From the NCBI GenBank assembly GCA_012910725.1, contig WNEG01000075.1, forward strand, positions 1 to 9,441: DNA of 9,441 nt, in the 5' to 3' direction. How positions within the stretch are numbered: position 1 is the stretch's first letter; each line of letters starts with the position of its first letter. Shown in pieces: positions 1 through 5,974 of the stretch. The stretch comes from Candidatus Ethanoperedens thermophilum. Lineage in GTDB: Archaea > Halobacteriota > Methanosarcinia > Methanosarcinales > EX4572-44. The position numbers and the translations under genes are program-made. The notes below the pieces were generated by a model, which worked only from the letters and a program-made list of their open reading frames with translations, was not told the DNA's origin and ran no database searches.

Positions 1-10
1 TGCGCAAGTA
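1..10. repeat. Right end of a repeat linker at window edge
   Basis: The first ten bases, TGCGCAAGTA, are identical to the linker end that precedes the hairpin at 9312 (TTGCGCAAGTA). They differ by one base from the TGCGCAAGCA at 2831-2840. The window therefore probably opens at the right end of another array of the same repeat family. This linker ends only two bases before the ATG of the first gene, so any promoter or ribosome binding site for that gene would lie within or beyond the repeat. The match is only ten bases, so the call is tentative. Confidence 0.5.
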
Positions 11-12
11 AG

Positions 13-1095
13 ATGAATCCTGAAGAACTGAAAGAGACCTACACAACACTTCTTAATGCCTATCTATTCGGGGGAGACGATGAAGCAGCACTCTATAAAG
101 CCTATGAGTTCAGCAGGGAGAGTATACAGGAAAGAGTTGGACTTGAAGAGATCGCCGCTGTTCACATAGATGGTATTGGAAAACTGATTAATAAAGTGCC
201 ATTCAATGAAATCCCACTTATTATCTCAAAATCCTCTATTTTCCTTCTTGAATTCATCATGAACTTCAGCCTCCTGTATAAAGAATACTTTGAGCTGTGG
301 GAAAAAACCGGCAGCCAGCTGCATGAGGCAATAAAACAAACAGGGGATGCACTGACAGCATGTTTAGACCTCGATGAAACTCTTAAAATAATTTCAAGTT
401 TAATGCAAAAAACTACTGGAAGCGACTCTATATTAATTTATCTATTAAAAAACTCACACCTGAAACAGGTGCATACAGATAACATCGTAATAGAAACCCT
501 GCCCAAAGAAGCTGCCACACACAGCACTCTTGCATGGGATGCCATATCTGATGCAACGATTAAAATCTCAATAACACCAGAAGACATGAAAAAATATCCT
601 GCTCCACGGATTAAAAATGGGATAAAGCCATCATCTGCTCTTGCGATACCACTCATTGGAAAAAATATGGTCATTGGTGCTATTGAATGCTACTATGAAA
701 TACCTCATGCCTTAATAGGAGTGGACAATAATACTTTACTAAACTTAGCAAGCAGTGCAGCAAGAAGCATAGAGAATATATACCGGCTTAAAGGCACAAA
801 CGAACACAAAAACATGTTAACGCCGGATGAAGCAGCCAGTCGATGCAAAGTTGCACGAAGGATAATACTTGGAGAGGGGGTAGAAGGCTATCATCTTCCA
901 AACAAAATCTGCAAAGGGTTAAAAGGACTGATAGAACATCTTGACAGCATCAAAGATGAAGATGTCAGGTGGGTGGTGAGATGGATAGAATACCTTGGTG
1001 ATACTGAACTTGCGGTGCAAATTAAGGCACATCCAGAAGAGTTTAAAGAAATCATCAGCAACAGGTATGAACAGCTTAAAAAGTTTGTTCTGTAA
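13..1095 (+). CDS. RsbU-N-like/GAF domain signalling protein
   Basis: This 360-residue protein looks like a cytoplasmic sensor or regulator. Residues 1-105 resemble the N-terminal partner-binding domain of the Bacillus phosphatase RsbU. They show the same order of motifs: a YxxLLxxY-like start, LYKAYEFSR, then an EEIAAVH segment. Residues about 110-260 look like a GAF domain, with LDETLKIISSLM at its start and a SSALAIPLIGKNMVIGAIE core. Residues about 270-360, containing VRWVVRWIEYLGDTELA, are not recognised. No PP2C phosphatase, histidine kinase, HTH or membrane segment is visible. RsbU-N domains in other proteins bind switch partners, so a partner-switching or regulatory role is an inference; the ligand is unknown. 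The ATG at 13 is chosen because it gives the same N-terminal offset as RsbU. The frame stays open to the window edge, so a slightly earlier start cannot be excluded. No ribosome binding site is visible in the 12 available bases. Confidence 0.8.
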   Translation: MNPEELKETYTTLLNAYLFGGDDEAALYKAYEFSRESIQERVGLEEIAAVHIDGIGKLINKVPFNEIPLIISKSSIFLLEFIMNFSLLYKEYFELWEKTGSQLHEAIKQTGDALTACLDLDETLKIISSLMQKTTGSDSILIYLLKNSHLKQVHTDNIVIETLPKEAATHSTLAWDAISDATIKISITPEDMKKYPAPRIKNGIKPSSALAIPLIGKNMVIGAIECYYEIPHALIGVDNNTLLNLASSAARSIENIYRLKGTNEHKNMLTPDEAASRCKVARRIILGEGVEGYHLPNKICKGLKGLIEHLDSIKDEDVRWVVRWIEYLGDTELAVQIKAHPEEFKEIISNRYEQLKKFVL

Positions 1096-1096
1096 C

Positions 1097-1197
1097 CTGC
1101 ACAACTCTGCACAACTTCGTTGTACAGAAATAATTCTTGATTACGCAAGCACTGTACAACTTCGTTGTACAGAAAATAGTCAAATTGCGATGGCACA
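1097..1197. repeat. Hairpin-repeat array B (two hairpins)
   Basis: The array starts one base after the stop codon of the GAF gene. A partial left arm (CTGCACAACT, 1097-1106) is followed by hairpin B1 at 1107-1127, with left arm CTGCACAAC, loop TTC and right arm GTTGTACAG. A 24-nt linker follows at 1128-1151 (AAATAATTCTTG, then ATTACGCAAGCA). Hairpin B2 at 1152-1172 is a perfect 9-bp palindrome, CTGTACAAC and GTTGTACAG. A decayed linker copy (AAATTGCGATGGCAC) follows to about 1197. The start-to-start period is 45 nt. The 48 bases from 1107 to 1154 are identical to 9312-9359. The array could act as an RNA 3' end or processing site for the GAF gene, or be a mobile palindromic element. The function is not known. 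Confidence 0.9.
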
Positions 1198-1442
1198 CCC
1201 TGTCACAATTCGACTTCTGATTTTTACTTCTTGATCTGGATGTATTAATATTGTATAACACATATCTAAATCATGGGTGTGATCCAAATATCAAACGGGA
1301 ACGATTAATAGTGGGCTAGATTGCTTAACCGAACACGCATGAGAGATACTGGTATACGAAGTTGCAGCATGGACCAGGGAGTTGAAATGATAATCGGGAC
1401 CCTAATTTTTAACAAGTACCATATTTTACCATCTATATTTTT
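1198..1442. other. Intergenic stretch with no recognised gene
   Basis: This stretch lies between array B and the 3' end of the convergent synthase gene. I see no tRNA T-arm, no credible coding frame and no further hairpin copies. Plus-strand T-runs occur at about 1220-1224 (T5), 1406-1410 (T5) and 1437-1443 (T7). In archaea such runs can end transcription, so they might stop transcripts from the GAF gene before they enter the convergent gene. A short inverted match, CACACCC at 1194-1200 and GGGTGTG at 1274-1280, is probably chance. Confidence 0.4.
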
Positions 1443-2747
1443 TCAATTCCCAACTTCGTTGCTTGTGTCATCCGGCTCTCCGCTGTAAATATTGTTTTCA
1501 ATAATCGATTCGAACATGAAGTATTTTTCTACATAACCGCGCAGTTCCTCGTCTGAGATGCAGGATACTCGCTGTTCTGTATCATACAATCGGTGAATCT
1601 CTCTCTGGATTGCTTTTATACGCCTGTCATGTTTGTCAAGAGTAATGGTTGCCACATGCATCAGTTTATTCAATGTTTCTTCTACTTTATGCCGGATTAC
1701 CTCGAGTCCAGAAGAATCTCCAATCAGAAGCTGCCGGGTTGCTCCTATCAACTCTGGTGGATAAGGCTCATAGGTGAATGGATTTTTGATGACACCTGCT
1801 GAATGGATTCCACTTTCATGTGCAAACACATTTCGACCCACAAGGGCTTTGTTGCAGGGTATGCGAATTCCAATTTCATCTTCCATGAAACGAGCGAACT
1901 CACTAACAGTGCTTAAGTCATATTTGTCAAAACCTTCCACCCTCCGCTTTAAAAATAGCAATATCTTCTCAAGCTCGGCATTACCAGCACGCTCCCCGAT
2001 ACCAAGGAAGGTGACACTTGTCCAGTTAGCACCATGCCAGTAAGCTGAAATCGTGTTTGACACACCGAACCCAAAGTCATCATGCATGTGTGATTCAATA
2101 TTCTTTACCCCGATTTCCTTCAATCCATTGATAATATAGGGTATCCCATATGGTTCGCTCACATCCACAAATGGTATTCCAAAACCAAGCGTGTCACATG
2201 GTCTAATAATGCAGTTGGGGTCTATCTCAATCAGTTCTTTTACCAGCGGGAATACGAAGTTACTGATATCTGAACGAGTAATATCCTCGATATGAGCACG
2301 TGTGCGAAGCCCGTGATCCACTGCATACTGCAAGGCTTCAATATACTTGTCCCTCGCTTCTTCTCTGTTTTTAAGACCCATCTTCTCAATGATGTGTGAA
2401 TCTGACACCGACATAAGGATGCCAGTTTCTTCTATTCCTTCCATACTTAGTACAGAATCGATATCCTTTGGATTGGATCTTGTCCAGCCTGTCACTTCGG
2501 GACACTCGTACCCATAATCAAGCATGGCACGCACTGCTACACGATCTCGCTCATTGAACACAAAAGCTTCAAGTTTTTCAATACACATTTTATGCAGGTA
2601 ATCGTAGATCTTCAGCTTGTGGCGTTTCTTAAGTACAATTCCTGCCATCTGAGAGCCGTCACGGATCGTGCTATCGCTGATATACACGTCCTGTCCATGA
2701 GGCAGCTTAATCTTGGGCAAATCTTCGTATGAACGATATTCTTTCAT
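1443..2747 (-). CDS. DRE-TIM acyltransferase, probable Re-citrate synthase-like (isopropylmalate/homocitrate synthase family)
   Basis: This 434-residue enzyme probably condenses acetyl-CoA with a 2-oxo acid. The HMG-CoA-lyase-like TIM barrel is shown by DSTIRDGSQ (25-33), the metal-binding HMHDD (220-224), GIGERAGNAELE (249-260) and FAHESGIH (308-315), which is typical of LeuA/homocitrate synthases. At about 430 residues there is no room for the LeuA allosteric dimer domain. The signatures PEVTGWTR, EETGILMSVSDSHI, HIEDITRSDI and CDTLGFG are, from memory, those of the branch that includes Re-citrate synthases rather than classical LeuA. Citrate for 2-oxoglutarate and glutamate synthesis is therefore my preferred role; homocitrate or citramalate synthesis is possible. 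An upstream in-frame ATG at 2765 exists, but GGAGAG lies between the two ATGs, seven bases before the ATG at 2747, which I take as the start. The last codons contain the repeat core CAACTTCGTTG (1451-1461). No partner gene is adjacent. Confidence 0.92.
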   Translation of the reverse strand: MKEYRSYEDLPKIKLPHGQDVYISDSTIRDGSQMAGIVLKKRHKLKIYDYLHKMCIEKLEAFVFNERDRVAVRAMLDYGYECPEVTGWTRSNPKDIDSVLSMEGIEETGILMSVSDSHIIEKMGLKNREEARDKYIEALQYAVDHGLRTRAHIEDITRSDISNFVFPLVKELIEIDPNCIIRPCDTLGFGIPFVDVSEPYGIPYIINGLKEIGVKNIESHMHDDFGFGVSNTISAYWHGANWTSVTFLGIGERAGNAELEKILLFLKRRVEGFDKYDLSTVSEFARFMEDEIGIRIPCNKALVGRNVFAHESGIHSAGVIKNPFTYEPYPPELIGATRQLLIGDSSGLEVIRHKVEETLNKLMHVATITLDKHDRRIKAIQREIHRLYDTEQRVSCISDEELRGYVEKYFMFESIIENNIYSGEPDDTSNEVGN

Positions 2748-2755
2748 ATAACATC

Positions 2756-2761
2756 TCTCCA
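2756..2761 (-). promoter_or_regulatory. Ribosome binding site of the synthase gene
   Basis: On the minus strand, GGAGAG precedes the ATG at 2747 with a seven-base spacer. It lies immediately downstream of the in-frame ATG at 2765, so it supports the shorter start. It would be coding sequence if the longer start were used. Confidence 0.6.
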
Positions 2762-2773
2762 ACATTTAAGAAA

Positions 2774-2914
2774 CTGCACAACTTCGTTGTACAGAACCAC
2801 ACACTCCGTGTGCGGAAAACAACTCTTGATTGCGCAAGCACTGCACAACTTCGTTGTACAGAAACTAACCGGCAACTCTTGACTGCGCGAGCACTGCACA
2901 ACTTCGTTGTGCAG
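2774..2914. repeat. Hairpin-repeat array C (four hairpins) in the synthase leader
   Basis: Four hairpins lie upstream of the minus-strand synthase. C1 is at 2774-2794 (9-bp arms, one mismatch). C2 is at 2797-2815 (arms CCACACAC and GTGTGCGG, loop TCC). C3 is at 2841-2861. C4 is at 2894-2914 and is a perfect palindrome of CTGCACAAC and GTTGTGCAG. Linkers with CTTGATTGCGCAAGCA (2825-2840) and CTTGACTGCGCGAGCA (2878-2893) separate C2, C3 and C4, while C1 and C2 are only two bases apart. If the promoter at about 2950 is used, all four hairpins lie in the roughly 175-nt synthase leader. They are then in the orientation where the imperfect pairs become G.U wobbles. A regulatory or stabilising leader is possible but inferred. 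Confidence 0.9.
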
Positions 2915-2948
2915 AAATAACATTTCAGTAGCAAGAGACTGAGGTGCA

Positions 2949-2958
2949 TTTATACTTT
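2949..2958 (-). promoter_or_regulatory. Archaeal TATA box and BRE for the synthase gene
   Basis: On the minus strand the sequence reads GGAAAGTATAAATGC: a purine-rich BRE-like GGAAA directly before a TATAAA box. Transcription would begin about 25 bases downstream, near 2925. That places hairpin array C inside the leader. The box is one arm of a 9-bp inverted repeat. Confidence 0.5.
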
Positions 2959-2981
2959 CCTATACGTTAAAAAAAGTATAA
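2950..2981. promoter_or_regulatory. 9-bp inverted repeat overlapping the synthase promoter
   Basis: TTATACTTT at 2950-2958 and AAAGTATAA at 2973-2981 form a perfect 9-bp inverted repeat with a 14-nt centre. The left arm contains the minus-strand TATA box of the synthase gene. Such symmetry around a TATA box fits a repressor operator that blocks TBP/TFB, but the region is A/T rich and chance is possible. The opposite arm gives a TATA-like motif on the plus strand, yet no plus-strand gene follows. Confidence 0.35.
2969..2975 (-). terminator. T7 tract, possible terminator of the H+-ATPase transcript
   Basis: Seven T residues on the minus strand lie about 130 bases after the ATPase stop codon and just before the synthase promoter. 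Oligo-T tracts terminate archaeal RNA polymerase. A weaker alternative is nearer the gene: arms GTTCC and GGAAC at 3058-3062 and 3081-3085, followed on the minus strand by TTTT. Confidence 0.35.
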
Positions 2982-3105
2982 TAAACAATTACAATAGCCA
3001 GCATATATTATAAGTTTAACCTTAGTTTGAAAGAGGCTATCAAATTCAGCTTTAAAAGTTCCGGTTTCTAATCTCCATCAGGAACTACGCCCTTTTGGAA
3101 GTACT

Positions 3106-5550
3106 TTATCTGTGAAAGATAATTTTACCATGGTCAAAGAGATCATACGCAGCACGCTTCACATAATCATTTACAATGAACCATGCCAGCGCATAGACCC
3201 AGACAAACAACGCCAACCTCCAGCTGATCGGTGGCAGGAGGATTCCATAAACAACAATCAATGTGGCAGTTATTTGAGTTAAGATAACGGCTAATAAAAG
3301 AATCCTGGCTGGTTTGATGGACCAGAAAGGTCCTCTTGTTCGTGCTACAAACAGTGTCAGGTGACCTGCAACAGAGAGCTTCAGGTAAATGAACGACTGA
3401 ATGCTCTCACGAGTCATGTGTAACATTTCTTCGCCTATATAGAAAAGTCCAAATGTAGATATGACACCGGCAATGCCCAGAACGGTTGCTATCCCAAGCA
3501 CAACCCGCATATCCCACTTCTCTGGATTATCCGAATATTTAACATTGTCGTATGCAATGCTCATAATCGGCAGGTCGTTTAGTAGTGCCAGAAGGACAAT
3601 CATGAGGGCTGTGACAGGATAGAAATTAAATATTAGAATGGATAGCGTCATGAAGAGTAATACCCTGATTGTTTCAGCAATGCGATAGATGGCGTAACTA
3701 TTCATCCGCTGGAAGATTTTACGGCTTTCTTTGATGGCATCAATAATAACAGACAATCCTGGCAGTGTCAGGACAACATCTGCTGCTGAACGTGCGGCGT
3801 CGGTTGCATTTCCCACTGCAATTCCCACATCTGCCTTTTTCAATGCTGGTGCATCGTTTACCCCGTCACCTGTCATCCCAACAATGTGTCCTGCCGCCTG
3901 GAGAGATTCTACAATGTTATATTTGTGCTCCGGGTAAACCTCGGCAAAACCATCTGCCCCTTCAGCAAGTCTCTGCAATTCTGAATTTTTCATATCGACA
4001 ACACTCGAGGATAGCAGGATATTCGTACCGAGATTGATCAGTCTGGCAGTCTCTTTGGCAATGGCGATATGGTCTCCTGTGACCATCTTCACCTGAACGC
4101 CCATATCCTTTGCAGTTTTAAGTGTCTCTGCTGAATCCTCGCGGGGTGGGTCGTACAGAGGAATTATTCCTGCAAACTCCCACACACCAACCTTGTTTGT
4201 TCGTGCTACACCGAGTGCCCGGTAGCCCTTTTCTGCAAGCTCTATGACTTTTTGATTGACTATATCCCCAATTTCCTGCGCATTTTCTACAAGCGATAAA
4301 ATTACCTGTGGAGCCCCTTTTGACGCTCTAAAGGCATTCCCCTCGGCATCGCGGATGCTTGCCTCTGTGCGTTTGTGCACCGGGTCAAAGGGTGTAAACG
4401 CTGTTACACTGTATTTATTGGTCTTAGTTTGTAGAGCTTTCGCACTGTTAATAATTGTGATATCAATCGGATCCTGGTCATCCTCCCGGGATGCAAGTGC
4501 ACCAAGGAGAATCACCTCTTCTTTGCAGTATCCTGGGAAGATAACAGGCTCGAAAAGCGTCAACTTGTTCTGTGTCAGTGTCCCCGTTTTATCCAAACAC
4601 AGGACATCCATCCCTGCCATTTCTTCAATAGCAGCCAGTTTACTGACGATCACCTTTTTCTTTGCAAGTGCAGCAGCGCCAACTGCCATTGTAACCGAGA
4701 GTACCGCAGGCAGTGCAACAGGAATGGCTGCCACTGTTAAGACCAATGCAAACTGTAGTGTTTCAACCAGACTCTCATGCCTGAACATTGCAACCATGAA
4801 GATAAGCCCAACAAGGAGTATAGCCAGAACGATAAGGTAATCTCCTATTTTGATTACTGCCTTCTGGAAATGGCTCTCTGTTTTCGCTACCTCTACCAAT
4901 TTTGCGGTTTTGCCAAAGTACGTGTTCATCCCGGTAGCATACACGACAGCGGTCGCCTCACCCAGCTTGATGATCGAACCTGAGTAAGCCACATCTGCAG
5001 CATGTTTTTCCACAGGCAGCGACTCCCCGGTCAGCGCGGACTCGTCCACCTGCACATAGTCTCCTTCTACCAGTTTTATATCCGCAGGCACAATATCTCC
5101 CAGACGCACTCGGACGATGTCCCCGGGAACAAGCTCCCTCGAGGGAACAACCTGCCACTTTCCGTCCCTGAGCACTTTAGCATTCAACGACAGTCTCTTC
5201 TTGAGAAGTTCAATGGCATTCTCTGCCTTATGTTCCTGCCAGAAACCGACAACGGCATTTACCAGCAGAAGAGCCGTAATAATCCAGAAATCTGCCCAGT
5301 GCTGAATCACGACTGAGAGCGCAGCGGCGATTTCTATCATCCACGGTATGGGACCCCAGAAGTAGCCAAAGAATTTTACAAGAGGATTCGCCCTTTTCTC
5401 GGTGATTTCGTTGTGCCCATACTCTTCAAGCCTCTTTTCTACTTCTTCGCTTGTCAGACCATCAGCACTCGCTCTTAATTTTTCTAAGGTATCGGGCACA
5501 GAAAGATGCTTTACTCCGTCGGCAATCATCCCTTTTCTAAAGATACTCAT
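3106..5550 (-). CDS. Plasma-membrane-type proton-pumping P-type ATPase (P3A)
   Basis: This gene encodes an 814-residue ATP-driven H+ pump exporting protons. Numbering below starts from the alternative GTG at 5562 and so is four higher. The A-domain TGES is at 178-181. The phosphorylation motif DKTGTLTQN begins with D324. The nucleotide-binding KGAP is at 415-418, with MVTGDH at 493-498 and TGDGVND at 564-570. About ten membrane segments are visible, including PVALPAV in M4. Residues equivalent to those that define proton transport in plant AHA2 are kept: N102 in M2, R633 in M5 (ETIRVLLF) and D663 in M6 (LLNDLPIM). The C-terminus stops soon after the last membrane segment, so the plant-type autoinhibitory tail is absent. 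The start is uncertain: GTG at 5562, ATG at 5550 and ATG at 5529 all fit, and none has a strong ribosome binding site. I chose the 5550 ATG. A possible small ORF overlaps this start. The gene is divergent from the aarF-like gene. Confidence 0.96.
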   Translation of the reverse strand: MSIFRKGMIADGVKHLSVPDTLEKLRASADGLTSEEVEKRLEEYGHNEITEKRANPLVKFFGYFWGPIPWMIEIAAALSVVIQHWADFWIITALLLVNAVVGFWQEHKAENAIELLKKRLSLNAKVLRDGKWQVVPSRELVPGDIVRVRLGDIVPADIKLVEGDYVQVDESALTGESLPVEKHAADVAYSGSIIKLGEATAVVYATGMNTYFGKTAKLVEVAKTESHFQKAVIKIGDYLIVLAILLVGLIFMVAMFRHESLVETLQFALVLTVAAIPVALPAVLSVTMAVGAAALAKKKVIVSKLAAIEEMAGMDVLCLDKTGTLTQNKLTLFEPVIFPGYCKEEVILLGALASREDDQDPIDITIINSAKALQTKTNKYSVTAFTPFDPVHKRTEASIRDAEGNAFRASKGAPQVILSLVENAQEIGDIVNQKVIELAEKGYRALGVARTNKVGVWEFAGIIPLYDPPREDSAETLKTAKDMGVQVKMVTGDHIAIAKETARLINLGTNILLSSSVVDMKNSELQRLAEGADGFAEVYPEHKYNIVESLQAAGHIVGMTGDGVNDAPALKKADVGIAVGNATDAARSAADVVLTLPGLSVIIDAIKESRKIFQRMNSYAIYRIAETIRVLLFMTLSILIFNFYPVTALMIVLLALLNDLPIMSIAYDNVKYSDNPEKWDMRVVLGIATVLGIAGVISTFGLFYIGEEMLHMTRESIQSFIYLKLSVAGHLTLFVARTRGPFWSIKPARILLLAVILTQITATLIVVYGILLPPISWRLALFVWVYALAWFIVNDYVKRAAYDLFDHGKIIFHR

Positions 5551-5656
5551 TTCTCTTATCACTTTCTCTTAGTGGGTCTTTCTCCTTCACGGTAAGGATA
5601 CCCGGGATATATTCAACACCTGGCCACCTTCCATCTGGCGGTGGCTGCAGATCCAT
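5537..5656 (-). CDS. Possible small ORF overlapping the ATPase start
   Basis: This minus-strand ORF encodes 39 residues, beginning MDLQPPPDGRWPGVEYIPG. It ends inside the first codons of the ATPase in another frame. The same frame stays open upstream to about 5751 without another ATG (ITIRYAFKKYKF, then TQKPNLNEVYEL). The composition looks protein-like, but I recognise no family and see no ribosome binding site. It could be a translationally coupled leader peptide, the remnant 3' end of a lost gene, or chance. A minus-strand TATA-like AATATAAAT at about 5695-5703 would place a transcript start just upstream of this ATG. Confidence 0.25.
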   Translation of the reverse strand: MDLQPPPDGRWPGVEYIPGILTVKEKDPLRESDKRNEYL

Positions 5657-5692
5657 CAATTCATAGACTTCGTTCAGGTTAGGTTTTTGGGT

Positions 5693-5704
5693 AAATTTAT
5701 ATTT
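5693..5704 (+). promoter_or_regulatory. TATA box for the aarF-like gene, possibly shared divergently
   Basis: AAATTTATATTT lies about 65 bases before the ATG at 5765. A transcript start about 25 bases downstream, near 5727, would give a leader of roughly 35-40 bases. The motif is nearly symmetrical and reads AAATATAAATTT on the other strand, so it could also serve the divergent ATPase. This is inferred from motif and spacing alone. Confidence 0.4.
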
Positions 5705-5753
5705 CTTAAAAGCGTACCGAATTGTAATAGGAGTGAAGCAAGAAAGAGGCTTT

Positions 5754-5762
5754 GAGGATGAT
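5754..5762 (+). promoter_or_regulatory. Ribosome binding site that fixes the aarF-like start at 5765
   Basis: GAGGATGAT lies directly before the ATG at 5765, with seven bases between GAGG and the ATG. The same GAGGATGAT occurs before the GcvH-like gene at 8813-8821. It resembles GAGGTGAT, the complement of the archaeal 16S 3' end, with one inserted A. The ATG at 5862 has no comparable signal. This argues that translation begins at 5765, upstream of the frameshift. Confidence 0.7.
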
Positions 5763-5764
5763 TA

Positions 5765-5974
5765 ATGAATAGTAAAATCCAGGTTGGTAAAATTGGTGGC
5801 ATAAGCCGTACATATCGTCATATTAACCGTTATCGTGAGATCGTGGCAATTTTAGTAAAACATGGATTTGGAGATGCTGTGGAAAAGCTTGACCTTCAAA
5901 AACGTCTCGATTTTGGTAGGAGCTTTTATACTGAGGAAGGCTGCTGCAGAGACCGTTCATCTCTCTCACTATGA
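5765..5974 (+). pseudogene. N-terminal fragment of the AarF/UbiB-like gene, before a frameshift
   Basis: This frame encodes the natural N-terminus of the kinase-like gene that follows. RYREIVAILVKHGFGDAVEK and LDLQKRLDFGRSF match the usual AarF/UbiB opening, in which a basic RYR segment leads to a KYGFGD-like motif. After GRSF the frame loses similarity and stops at 5972. Removing one T from the TTTT at 5924-5927 joins GRSF directly to ILRKAAAETVHLSHYERIR in the next frame. That gives a continuous protein of about 563 residues, a normal length for the family. The cause may be a sequence error, a real mutation, or less likely programmed +1 frameshifting. Confidence 0.85.

Noticed and set aside
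891..1234. Open frames across array B on both strands, giving peptides with LYNEVVQ or QLRCTE
   Set aside because: They are translations of the repeat units, overlap the GAF gene out of frame, have no ribosome binding site and repeat themselves because the DNA does. The same applies to frames across 2707-2949.
1343..1390. Short frame ending EVAAWTRELK that recalls the C-terminus of IS630-type transposases
   Set aside because: Only 15 codons long with no neighbouring similarity in any frame. Too short to support a transposase remnant.
1300..1420. Possible tRNA or snoRNA in the gene-free stretch
   Set aside because: No T-arm GGTTCRAAYCC, no acceptor stem pairing and no C/D box pair could be found by eye.
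4256..4840. 194-codon plus-strand frame opposite the ATPase
   Set aside because: It lies wholly inside a strongly conserved gene on the other strand. Its composition (S, T and A rich) is that of an antisense shadow, and no ribosome binding site or family match is seen.
5402..5416. TTCGTTGTGC in the ATPase gene as another repeat copy
   Set aside because: It encodes the GHNEI motif that is conserved in P-type ATPases, has no pairing left arm, and so is a chance match.
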